Assembly (NCBI GenBank): GCA_027625915.1
Contig: JANTQA010000015.1
Span: 6,167,001-6,231,000, forward strand
Length of the DNA: 64,000 bases
Direction of reading: 5' to 3'
DNA from: Anaeramoeba flamelloides
Taxonomy: Eukaryota; Metamonada; Anaeramoebidae
The position numbers were made by a program, and so were the translations under genes. Positions 13,600-24,764 of the stretch are shown piece after piece; the first letter of the stretch is position 1; the number at the start of each line of letters is the position of its first letter. The notes below the pieces were generated by a model. The model saw only the letters and a list, made by a program, of their open reading frames with translations. It was not told the DNA's origin and did not search any database.

Positions 13600-15420
13600 G
13601 GTCGACTATGAAGATATTAATATCAAAAGTTGAATGGTAGATTTTATTTTAAAATTATGTTTGATTCCGAAAGTTGTTTCAAAACAGTGTTGACGTTTTT
13701 GTTTATGTTTTTAATTTTTTTTTGTGTTATTTTTGTAAATAATTGTTGTTTTTTTTTCAGATTTTTTTTTTTTAGTCAACTATTGGTTTCAGTTTGTAAT
13801 TTGATTATTTTGAAAAAAAATTCAGTAAAACCTTATACTTTCTAATCAAACAGTATTTACATATGAATGTTTTGTGAAATTATTTTTCTACAACCTTCCA
13901 AGTTCAATCACCCTATTTTTGAACATATCCAATCCAATTTAAAAAAACTTGTTACCAAAATTCACAACCACCAAATCTTTCAGTTTGATAAATATAAAAA
14001 AAAACTATAAAAGAGACAAAGTTATTATGAAAAACTTATTTATATCCATCGGAATTTACAAAAATGATTTCTGTTTATTTTTCAAGTTTTTTCTGAAAAA
14101 TGAAGATAAAAAATCTACTTCATTATCTTTTTTTTTACTTTAGTTGATGAATATACCTAGATTAAAAATTTTTAATTTGGTTTTAGACTAAATGGGAATA
14201 TTTTGTTATTTTTGTCAAGAATAATGTTTGGGTGAGTTTCTTTTCTTTAATATTTTGATTTAGTTTTGGAATATCTCAAAGATAAGAGGAATTATTTCCC
14301 AATGAAGAAACACTGAAAATTTAAGAGAGAGAATAACTTTATTTGAAATTATATCAAGTTTCGTACTTTGCAGATCAAGGTTTTAAGAGGTGCTCTGTTA
14401 TAGTTGGTTTTAATTATGAGTTTTGAGATTCTTTTTTATTGTCTCGCTTTGAAAATTTATTTTCATTGTATTATTTTATTTGTCAAAAATTACTTTATAT
14501 TTTTAGAAAGGTTTTTAATTTGACAAATAAATTTAACAAATTGAATTTTACATAAATAAAAGACTCGAAAATGATTTCTAGAAAGACGAAATTAACTTGA
14601 TATATAAAAAAGAATTATTCTTAGATATCTAAGAATAAAAATTATTCGATTGTTTATGAGATTGTAGAATGGAATTATTTTTACAATAAAACTCGTTAAA
14701 TTAATATTTTGAAGAACTGGTCATCCTGCCTTTTTTTATTTTGATAATTCGAGTAAATATTTGAGATAATAAAATAAAATATAAAATTTTATCAAAATTG
14801 GTTATTACTTAAGAATTTCCAAAAAAAAAAGGAGTTCCTTCCATTCCCCTTAAAAACATCTCTTGTTATTGGTGATCTTGGTTTATTTATTTGGTTCTTT
14901 TTTGTGATATATACTGGGAGAGGTAATAATCGTATCTGAAGCAATATTCCAGAATTAAAAAAAAAGTTAATCAGTTAAAAGTTAATAATATTAAAAAATA
15001 ATCTACATGAGCATTGGTTAAATAATTTGAAAATAAATTCTATTTTAAAAAGTTTAATAATGAGTGAGAATTTGATCTTTAACAAATTTCAATACTATTT
15101 AGTTCCAAAATGAAGATCTTTGTGTGTTTCATTCAATCAGATGAAAAAATATGTTTCGTGCATCTTGGAAAAAATTTTCATCTATTTTTACCTGAAAGAA
15201 AGCATTCTTTTCATAGAAGACTCCGTTTTGTAAAAACAACATTCCCTTGAAAGATTTTCATTTTCCTCAACAATTAAAAACCCAAAATAATTCGGAAAAT
15301 TTTTATAACAACAGTTAAAGTCTGAAAAACAAAATTTATTCAAGTCAACACTGGTTATTGAAACAACTGTATAACGAAGTATCCCTTTTTTAAGTTTTGT
15401 CTTTGAACAAACTACTTTTC
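13600..15420 (+). repeat. Long diverged repeat, family F, copy 1
   Basis: It aligns in order with 42580-43700: a TTTTTGTGTTATTTTTGTAA block, CCAAATCTTTCAGTTTGAT, ATTTATTTATTTGGTTC, TAATAATGAG.GA.AATT.GATCTTT and AACAACAGTTAAA..CTGAAAAACAAAATTT. Near 13890-14010 the same frame in both copies reads TKIHN(H/N)QIFQFD, which suggests a duplicated and decayed coding segment. Copy 1 is longer because of extra sequence at 14050-14850. Confidence 0.6.
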
Positions 15421-15815
15421 GAGAAAAATTTAAATTGTTTATTTTTTGCTGAACGCTAAACGTGACCTCCTTCTCCTTTTCCTAAAAATTTTCTAATTCA
15501 CATCCCCAAAGTACTAATGATGCAACTTGTTTGGAAACCTTAAAAAAGAATTCAATTCTTTTTCAAAGCTCTTTCGAAGAAAGGATTTTCAAAGAGAAAA
15601 ATTCTTTTCGAATTTTGGATCGAAATTTGTGAAAGTTTACCAGAAAAATAAGACTTTTTATAATCTTTACACACTTTTTAGGACCAAAATGTATTTTGAG
15701 GCACTTGAAAGCCAGAAAATTGTCATTAACTTTTTTTTTGTGTGACTAAAAAAAAATTTTATTTTTTGTTTTTCTTCGATCACACATTTTTGTTTAAAAA
15801 AGAAATAAAAAATTT

Positions 15816-18800
15816 ATGGTTTTGAAACAAAGTAACTGGGTTTTATATTATGGTCTTGTTTGGGTACCCCTTTCATGTGTATTCTTATGGATTTTTGTGC
15901 TCAGATCAAAAAAGGCACCTTTGATCGCAAGAAACACATTTCTTACCCTCTTTACAGAATCTGGTGGGATCACACTTTTAGTTATGTGGATGATGAGAGA
16001 GCCAAACAAATATGAATTTCTTTGCGCGGGTTATCATTTTACACTTTCTATCTCACTTCCTATATACTTTGGTGGCATTTTATGTTTTTTATGGAGATTT
16101 TATTTTCTTTTTAATTTTCACAAGTAAGAACCTTCCTTCTTTATTCTTTTTATTCAAGCGGGAATTAATATTGTGCAAATGTGATGCCGCCAATTTCCCA
16201 TCCACAACGAATGGGCTTTGTTCTTTTTTTTCCTGCGCACTTTAATCGGCATTGCTTATTGCTTATTGCTAATTTTTCAGTAAAAGTCCCCTAAAGTTTT
16301 GACGAATAATTTTCTCAAAATTTATCCTAAAATCGTTTATAAACTTATTTGAAACCATTTTTAGAGCTTTTTCAATCAGTTTTTTTCAATAAACAATTTT
16401 ATGAAACAACACTAATTGGGGAAAAAAAGTTCAACAAATTATTTAATTGTAAACCTTCCTCAAAATGAAAAGTAAGATCAATTTATACAAGAAAAATAAA
16501 TGATTTAAAACAAAACCGAGCATTAAACACGAACAACAGTTTTTTTTAAATATATCTTTTGGTAATGGGGTTTTTTTTGATTGATCAATTATTTAAAAAT
16601 TTGTTGAAAAAATTGACTATTTACAGGATCTCCAAAACCACTTGAACGATTTTGGATTTTAAAGTAAACAAGGATTGTGTTTTGGTAGATTCTTTTAAGA
16701 ATAATATTTCATTTGTGTAAAGATCGACGTATTTTGATTTTACTTTTCACAATCATAAAAATATAACCTTTTGTCAATGTTTGAACAACTAACGATAACA
16801 CTGACCGTATCAGAACAATGACCAAAAGTTGAGATAAAAAATTGAAAATAACAAAATATTTTCCAAGTTTCTAACATTTTTTTTTTAAATAAATCGTTTT
16901 TCGAATATGAACCTGATCAAAACAGTTTGTGGTAATGGGAATAATATTTGTCTCATAATTAATGAACTGTCGAATTTTTTTTGAAATATTTTCAACAATA
17001 ATAAAAATTTCATATGAATATTTGTGGGTTAAGATCTGTTTACTATTAAAAACATTTCCATGAACAGAACACAAGTCTTTCGCCAATCCAAACAAAGATT
17101 TGTCAATTTTTTTTCGTAACCATTTATCCCAAAAATCATTGTTTGTTCGGAATTGACATTTTATGAGAGAAAAAAGCAACGCAAATCACCCCAAGAAACA
17201 CTCTTATTTTTAAAAAGAAATGCACTTTTACCTTAGTCAGTCTGATCAACTAAGTCCTTATTTGAAGCTGTATAGTCATTGGTGTTAAAGTGTTTAATTA
17301 TATTTTTTATTAATATTTCCCACCCTTGTTTAACTTTTTCAGTTTGGTTTTTTCATTCACAATTTGTTTTTTGAAATTGAAATTGTTTGTTCTTGTTTAA
17401 TTTTTGAATTCAAAAGAAGTTTTTCAATTGAAAAAAAGAATTTCCTCAAAATGTTCAAAAAAATGTAATTGGAGACATTTTCTATGAAATTGTTTTTACA
17501 AGATCTCTTGAAACTTTTCGATCCATGAGATTGAATTTTTCAAACATTTTTCTTGAGAAAATTTAAAGCTGAAAAAGTAAATTGAATTTTTCTTGATGAA
17601 TTTCAAAAGGATCAAGAAAGTAAAAACCAAAAATGTTGAGAAACACTCTTTGATTTATTCATATTTACTGTTAATTGTCGAATAAAAAGATCAATATTTT
17701 CATTCGGCTTTCCAAAAAAACATCGCAAGAATAATTACAAATTATCCAAAGTCCCTAATTCTAAAAAAGGTAAATTAATAATTTAATTTCTTTTCAGAAT
17801 TAACAATTTGGAAGGTACGCCTGATTTATACAATTTTTTTTTGGAAAGCTGAATGAAAATTTTGTTCAATTTATTTTTCAACAAATAGTATTTTGAAAAC
17901 TCGAAATGAAAGAAAATATTTCAAAAAGTGTTCCAATTGACCTGAAATCTAAATTTTTTGAGAGTAAACACACTGCATTTTTAAAAATTAAATTTAATTG
18001 TTAAATTATTTTCCAAAACAAATAAAAGTTCATTAGAAACTAAAAAAAACAATTTAAAGTCCCTTCTGAATTTAAATATATTGTTCAGCTTCTCAATAGT
18101 AATGATAAATTGCAATTTATATTTGGAAATTTTTACTTGATTTTCCTTTTTGAAATTTTTATGTTCAACTTTGAATAAAGCATTTTACTGACTCAAGTGT
18201 TGGGAAACTCTGTAAAATTAGTTGTTCTTTAAAATATTCTTTGTCAGGGAATGTTTGATAAGAATGAGGTAAAAAGATTTATAAAAATGGAAATTGAACT
18301 AAAAATTTTTTGAAATTTATTAGAATTTAGCAGTACTTAAAAATTATCAAATAGGATTTTACCTTTTTCTTTACTGATATTTGAATTATAAATGGGAAAA
18401 AAATTTCACTACATTTTCAATTGCCCTTTTCAAATAGAGTTTTTAAATTACAACCTACTACTTTGAAGGCTCTATTCTCAAAGAAAAATATGGAAAAGGA
18501 AGTGAAAATTTTTTCCCTTTTCTAATACAAATATCAGTAATATTTTTACAAATTTTGAAACGAATTTTTCCTGATCAGAAATTTCAAAAATTTAACAAGA
18601 CTTAATAAGAGTTGAAATCTTGGCACCTCTTTTTTAATTTCCAAATTGAAGTCAAAACCTGAAAAACAATAGACTAAAAAAAAAGCACATCATTGTCTAA
18701 AACAACATAAAATGAATTACTCTTTGAAGTTAATTCATTTTTTCTTTTAATTGGTTTTACTTTTCCTTTTCAGGTTCTATTAAGTTTTCCAATTAAAAAC

Positions 18801-21800
18801 CCTGTTGAACTTTTTTTCCTGATCCATTTTTCTTCCAAATGGCTAAAACATTTCAAAAGCCAACTAACTGTTGAGAGAAAAATGCTGGGAACAGAAAAAT
18901 GGTTGGACACCATTTTTAATTGGGAACATTAGTAAAATTGAAAATCAAATCCTATTGATAACTAGGCGACTTTTAAACAAATCCAGGTTTAAATGTGTTA
19001 CAAGTTCATTAATCTGTGGTGGGTGTAGAATACTCATTTGAATGGTTGATAACTAAAGTAGATCATACTATTTGAACAAAAATCCTTATTTTAGTAAAGT
19101 TTACTATTAATTCTGAAAATGGTAATTTTTAAACTTGCTTTAGATTATAAGAGATAAAGGTTGTGGAAAAGTAGAATTGCATTAATCGTTATTCTAATAA
19201 GTAGATTATTGTTATTTTCTTTAGTTAATTCACAAACGATTGAAATTAAAAATCATTTTCAGTAAGGTTCCCAATTAAAAATGGTGTCCAACTATTTTTC
19301 TCTTTCCAAGATTTTTCTCTCAACAGTAAAAATTGGAAAAACTAAAATTTTTATTTTTATATTTTTTGTTTCGCTTTGGAAGATTGAAAGTTTTAGAAAA
19401 ACAGCCACTAAAAAACTTCTCTTTTGTATGTTTGTGCACTAAACAAACAGATTATCTTTTGAAATTTTTTATTTTTCATTCATTCTTTTCATCCGTTATC
19501 AAATCAAAACAGCCGATTGGAACATAAGAATAAATGATTATTAACACAATTTCTTCTTCAAGATAAAAAGAAAGCTAAATTGATCAATGTTATTGAATCT
19601 AAAAAAAAAAAAATAAAGATTCAATTTTTAATGGGAAAATGACGTAAAAATTAACATTTTCCAAATATATTTCTTCTTCCTTTTCACTGACCAATATGGA
19701 TAAATTCAATTGAAATTATTCAAACTTAAAAAAAGAGCAATGGTTCAACTCTTGTAGATAATTTCGCTTTAATTTAAAATTCAGAACCAAAAAAAAAATT
19801 CCAAAAAAAAGTAGTTTGACAATTAGTTATACAATGAAAATCCCCAATTTGGAAATTTAAACCTGTTTAAACTTATGAATAATTTGATGTTTTGGGTTCT
19901 ATTTCTTTTTTAATCATCAATCTAATTTCTCGGTTTCAATTTTTTATATAAATGAAGTAAAAAAGAAAGCAAAAAAAATTACAAATATTGAAAAAAATAC
20001 CTAACATGAAAATAATCCCTAATAAGATTTATATTTGTTAATATTTGGAAAATTTTTGTGTGTAGTAGTGAAAAAAATCCCAGACACGATTTTTAATTAT
20101 GAATATTAGGAAAATTGTTTTTGTAATTTCTTTTATTTATAATCAAATCCTTTTTTTTTAAGAATCAAACTTTGAAAATTACAACCCACCCTCTTATTTA
20201 AATGATGATTAATGAAATTAAACTTGTTCAAAACATCATTCAATCAATCAAAAACAAGTATAAAAATTATCATTTTTAAACTCTAAGTAATCCTCTATAA
20301 AAACTCGATTTGTTTTTTCAAAAAAAGTAGATCTACTTTAGCTATCAAACAATTACTTGAGTATTCTATAGACACCTTACTTTAATGAACTTTAGGTAGG
20401 TTTATTACTGAGTTCATAAAAAAATTGGTTTGTTATAAAAAGGATTCAATTTTTAAATAAAAGAAATTACACAACAATTTTGTTAATATTAACAATTAAA
20501 AATCTTTTCCAGTATTTTTTTCATTTCAGGCATTTTTTTCACAACTGAAATTTCTTTTATTTAAAAATTGAATCCTTTTTATAACAAACCAATTTTTTTA
20601 TGAACTCAGTAATAAACCTACCTAAAGTTCATTAAAGTGAGGGCTTTAGAGAATACTTATTTAATTGAGAACAGCCAAAATCACAGCCATGATACTTGTG
20701 GTTAATTAAGATTAGTTTGATAGATGATCATGAAAGTTTAGTTGGTGGGGTAGTTGTTTAATTTTTGCAATTTATTTTTTCTTTTTGATTCTCACCAATT
20801 GATAATTATTAATCCCAAACCGAAATTTATAATTTTTTATTTTATTGTTGTTTTTGCATGTTTTTATTTTATTATATTTTATCAATTTTTGTATTTGCTT
20901 TTTCAACCGTAAAAATAAATTGGGTGAGATTCTTCTCCTTAATAGCTGTGAAATCTATGATTTTACACTTAAACATCTTTTTAGAAATTGAAGTATATTG
21001 GAGCATTCATATCATGTTTTACACTTCTTTAATAATTATAATAATAACAATTATTTTTTTACTTTTGATCTTGTGCTTCTCAAAAAAAAAAAATAATAAA
21101 AAAAAAAAAATAATCAATAAAAATAAAAAAATAATCAATAAACAAAAAAAAATAATAAATTAAAAAAAAAAAAATAATAAATTAAAAAAAAAAAATAATA
21201 AATAAAAAAATGAAAAAATAGAGCAACACATGAAGAAGTAAAAAAAAATGATTATTCACTGATAGGAAAACAGACAAGAATAAAAAAACTCAAATTTAGT
21301 TCATTTATATTTTTAAACAAAAAGAAAGCATCGAACCAAACAAAAAACGAAGATCTAGATTTAGATATAATCAATCACATTGAAGATCCTTTGGATGAAC
21401 TAGACTCTTCTGATAAGGAAAAAAATAATAGTTCATCAACTTCATCAAATGAATCAAAAAAACGGGAAAAAAAAAACGAAACTGATGAAGACACTAGTGA
21501 AAAATCAAATAGAAAATATTCTCAAAATGAAGAATCTGAAAAAGAAAATAAAGATAAAGAGAATGACACAGACAAAGAAAAACCAAATAAAGAAGAAAAA
21601 GAAAAAGAACAAGAAAAAAAAAAAGAAAATCAAAATGAAACGGAAACAGAAACCGAAAACGATGAAGGAAATATTAATTATTATATTAAACATAAATCAC
21701 GAACAACAAATCGAAGTATTGTTATAATTTGTATTACATTATTTTGTTTCCATTTATTATTGGCAATTATCACTTGGTATTCATCGGAAGATTATAGAGA

Positions 21801-24764
21801 TAAAGAATACGGATGCACACTTAGTAACCAATCAATGGCAGTATTCTCTGTTATTACATTTACATATTTTTTTTTCATTTTTTATTTTGGAATTAAAATT
21901 AGAAAATATAAAGACAATTTTTATCTCAAATTAGAAATTTATGCTTCAATAATACTTATGTTTGTGGGCCTTACTGTTTTCTTTACTATAGAACTATCGG
22001 GTATAGAAAAACAAATGCCTACCTCGACAACCATATTTTTCATAATACCAATGTTTTTAAAATTTTTTTTTAGTGTTATCATTCCAATCATTTTTTCATA
22101 TATCAAAGAATATAAATTTAATGTTTTGGACGAAGAAAAACTAATTGAATTTCAAACTATCCTTGAAAACCCAATACCTTTGGAATATTTTAAAAAATTT
22201 TGCATCAATGATTTTTGTGTAGAAAATATAATGTTTTGGCTATCTATAAGAGAGTACATTAACACAGAAGACGAAGACAAAAGATTGGAAATGTTTGATG
22301 AGTATGTTGATAAATTTATATCAAATGGGGCAAGATACCAAATAAGTAAAATCTCCTTTTCTTCCTTTTTTAATTTTTTTTATTTTATTCATTTATTTTT
22401 TTTTTTTTTCAATCTCTCCCCCCCTTCCCTAAATTAAAGGTTTTTGATAACAAAATAAATTACTAAAAAAAAATATAAAATATTTTCAATTAAAATTCCA
22501 GAGAAAAAGAAAAAGAGCAAAAAAACCCTATCCTTAATTAATAAGGCCTTATCGAATTTTATTATAAATTAATTCAAAATCTAAAGAATATTAAATAACA
22601 TATTTTAATATTTTCAAATACATCTTTTAGAAATTCAAAAAACTCTTTATACATAATGATTGGATGTAAATAAATATAACTAACATGACAAATTCAATGA
22701 AAATAAATAAAAAAAAACTTTTTTAGATTAATTATTAATAGTTCTAAAAACAATTATAAAAATTTCAATTTTATTCAAAAAAAAAGTACATTATTAATAC
22801 CTCACTTTTTACACATATATATCTATTTTTTTTTTTTAAAAAAAGAAAATTAATTTGAGTTGAAATGATCTTAATTAATTATTGATTTACTTTGATTGAT
22901 TTATTTTTAAGAGAATAATTACTCCTATTTCTCTAGAACAGATAAAAATAATAATAATAATTTAGAACTAAAAATATAAAAGAAGAAAATAATTTAAATA
23001 TTAAGTTTTTAAATACCAAGAAAAGCCATGCAGAACCTTACAACTTATTTAAAATAATTCAGTTTTTTTAGATTGTTAATTATTTTTCATTTAAGAATCA
23101 AAATGATAGATTTTTTTTTCTTATTTTATTTTTTTTTTAATCATTACCAATTTTATCACCAAGATTTCAAAAATAAACTCATGGTACAAGGCAACCGAAC
23201 TCCTCATATCACTCACAAATACATTGACCCCATCTATAAGATTTTAAGTGAATTTGAATCAAAACCACAACTATTTGAACTACTTCAAATCTTTTTACAT
23301 CTTTCATTAATAAAATAATTTCCAACAAATAATTTTTTAAAAAAATGCTTTCATATAAGGGTAATAGTATTTGATTCAATCACATCCAACATAAATAAAT
23401 AAATAAATTAATAAAATGATTTTTTCCCCAGCAACTATAATGTAAACTTTTTTTCAGTCAAAGTGTCTCAAAAAAATTTTGAATTGTCAATTCTTTTTTA
23501 TAAATCAACCTTTAAGAACAAATAAGAAATAAATTGAATAACACACATCATAGAAGAGTTGATATCTATATGGAATAAAACAAATATAATCAATCTAAAC
23601 ATTTTCTTAAAAAATTGAAAAATCCAAATTCTTAGGGATATTGAAAAAAAACTAACAAGGTTTATTTTGGTATCCAAGTGAAGATCAAAGAAAATTAGAA
23701 TTGAAATCAAATCTGATTTTTCTACAATCATTTTCAATAATATTATAATAACACATTTTTACCCAGGTGAATATTGATCTTGCACTAAAACAAAAAAAAT
23801 TTGAAAATGAATTAGGTATAAAGAAAAAAGCAAAAATAAAAAAAAGAAAAAGCAAAAATGTGAAAAAATGATTTCTATTTTGTAAATTTCCAAATTAATT
23901 TTTCTCTTCAAATATCCATTCAAATCCTTTAAGAACATCTCATTAACATATTACAACTGGGCTCCGTTTACCAGAAAATAGTTTATGATAAAAAAAAGGA
24001 TAAACTCAAAAATAAAAAAACAAGCCCAAAAAAGTAAAAAAGAAAAAAAATTAATTATGGAATCGAATTCAAATTAAATATTTATTGAATTTTAGTTTAC
24101 TTTTATTTCCTTTTTAGTTGCTAAATTAGTTGTAAATAAAAAATAAATCCACATAAAAAAAAAAATTGTTAATTAAATAAAATCTAATATACAAAAGAAA
24201 TTGATAAATGATCTACTTCTTTTTAAGATAAACATCAAAACATTTTATATAAAAACTAGTTTTTTTTAATTTTATACTCTTTATTTTTTTCACAGCAACC
24301 ATTAAAAACCCGATTCTCTGAAAATTTTCAGAATTTATATTCATATACTTTTCCTCCACAATTCAAATTATATATTTATTTTGTACAAAATTCAAAATTT
24401 TTTTTTTCCTCAAAACAAAATCTGTATCCAATCCAGATACCCCACATTTTTATTATTCTTCAAATATATATTCTTTTAACTATTTTGAAAAATTCATAAT
24501 TAATAATTTTGTTCTTTTTTTCTTTTCTTCTTATCTCTATCTATAGATATTTCCTATACTATTAAAACCGAAATCCTAAATTTACCAGAAGAAAATAAAG
24601 GCAATATTGATGTATTTAATAAAGCTCATAAAGAAATTTATAATTTAATGCTAAGAAACACTTTTATCGAGTTTATTGGATCTGCAATTTGGAAAGAAAT
24701 GATCCATACTTTAAAAGAAGATAAACAAATCCAATTAATAAATAGATACTCAACCCTTGTATAA
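15816..24764 (+). CDS. Seven-helix receptor with C-terminal RGS domain (GPCR-RGS hybrid), three exons
   Basis: The RGS domain should speed GTP hydrolysis by a G-alpha subunit at the membrane. The exons are 15816-16123 (donor GTAAGA), 21279-22345 (acceptor ACAAG, donor GTAAAA) and 24547-24764 (acceptor CTATAG). Phases 2 and 1 match and give 530 aa. Exon 1 supplies helices 1-3 with PLIARN, an REP turn and the WRFYFLFNFHK end of helix 3. Exon 2 adds a Lys/Glu/Asn loop (about 141-232), helices 4-7 (about 248-377, with YGC and RKYKDNFYLKLE) and RGS helices containing VENIMFWLSIREY. Exon 3 completes the RGS fold with INISYTIK, FNKAHKEIYNLM and FIEFIGSAIWKEM. The exon 2-3 junction inside the RGS fold is compelling. 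The 5.2-kb exon 1-2 junction rests on phase and helix order, and exon 2 has no upstream ATG in frame. An ATG frame at 20858 is a weaker alternative first exon. Confidence 0.78.
16871..17179 (-). pseudogene. Isolated open frame inside intron 1 of the receptor gene
   Basis: A 102-codon frame on the opposite strand has unusually varied composition for this AT-rich DNA (Trp, Cys, His and Asp throughout). It includes DKSLFGLAKDLCSVHGN and YSYEIFIIVENISKK. It has no ATG start: it opens after a TGA and begins with TTG. I recognise no family. It may be a decayed exon or a captured gene piece, or it may be chance. Confidence 0.25.
17666..17890. mobile_element. Palindromic MITE, family B, copy 1
   Basis: The left end is TACTGTTAATTGTCGAATAA and the right end is its diverged complement. 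Both arms carry TTTTCATTC.GCTTTCCAAAA. TA lies at both ends. Copies are at 31805-32031, 34669-34893 and 39380-39614. Confidence 0.8.
18372..18539. mobile_element. Palindromic MITE, family C, copy 2
   Basis: It begins TACTGATATTTGAATTATAA and ends in the complement CAAATATCAGTA. The inner block AATATGGAAAAGGAAGTGAA is the same as in copy 1. It lies in intron 1 of the receptor gene. Confidence 0.8.
18868..19326. mobile_element. Non-autonomous element with ~65-bp terminal inverted repeats
   Basis: The left terminus is CTGTTGAGAGAAAAAT and the right terminus is its complement. The arms match for about 65 bp, including TTGGACACCATTTTTAATTG. It is flanked by TAA on the left (..CTAA) and TAA on the right. 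That could be a 3-bp TWA duplication of PIF/Harbinger type, or a TA plus chance. The interior holds part of a family I core. No transposase is present. Confidence 0.75.
20377..20640. repeat. Near-perfect palindrome with ~90-bp arms (family I)
   Basis: The arms at 20377-20467 and 20549-20640 are almost identical inverted copies of the family I core (AAATTGAATCCTTTTTATAA, TTTTTTTATGAACTC, CCTACCTAAAGTTCATTAAA). The loop is about 80 bp. It would extrude a strong hairpin in DNA or RNA. It lies in intron 1 of the receptor gene. Confidence 0.85.
23151..23318 (+). pseudogene. Protein-like fragment inside intron 2 of the receptor gene, possibly Prp18-related
   Basis: In frame, 55 residues read KLMVQGNRTPHITHK, YIDPIYKILSEFE and FELLQIFLHLSLIK before a TAA. 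The composition is far more protein-like than the surrounding intron. The order VQG, T, Y(I/L)xP(I/L)(Y/F)K.L, then a helical stretch resembles the start of the Prp18 splicing-factor domain. The hallmark IGNAPWPIGVT block does not follow, so this is a weak guess. It is left out of the receptor model because exons 2 and 3 join perfectly without it. It could be an insertion of a gene piece or a fossil exon. Confidence 0.3.
23443..23986 (+). mobile_element. TTAA-type element, family D, copy 1
   Basis: The terminal repeats are TAAACTTTTTTTCAGTCAAAG on the left and, on the right, the diverged complement ACCAGAAAATAGTTTA. The interior shares AACAAATAAGAAATAAA, GATCTTGCA, AAAAATGTGAAAAAATGATT and TTACAACTGG with copies 47824-48526 and 52701-53406. 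No open frame is conserved. It lies in intron 2 of the receptor gene. Confidence 0.7.

Larger units (their letters stand above)
9069..15815. other. Repeat-rich intergenic region
   Basis: This stretch holds no firm gene between the divergent eS6 and 7TM-RGS genes. It contains repeat family T copy A (9770-11027), a family A MITE (11125-11321), a family I core (about 12000-12135) and repeat family F copy 1 (13600-15420). The remainder is AT-rich with no structure I can name. Confidence 0.6.

Noticed and set aside
20858-21163. ATG frame of three hydrophobic stretches just before receptor exon 2, a candidate first exon
   Set aside because: It lacks the PLxxRN, REP and WRFYF features of this receptor family, runs into A-rich low complexity and is out of frame with exon 2. 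The 15816 exon fits much better. I keep it only as an alternative.
21505-21693. Minus-strand poly-Phe frame opposite the receptor's charged loop
   Set aside because: It is the complement of Lys/Glu/Asn-rich coding sequence.
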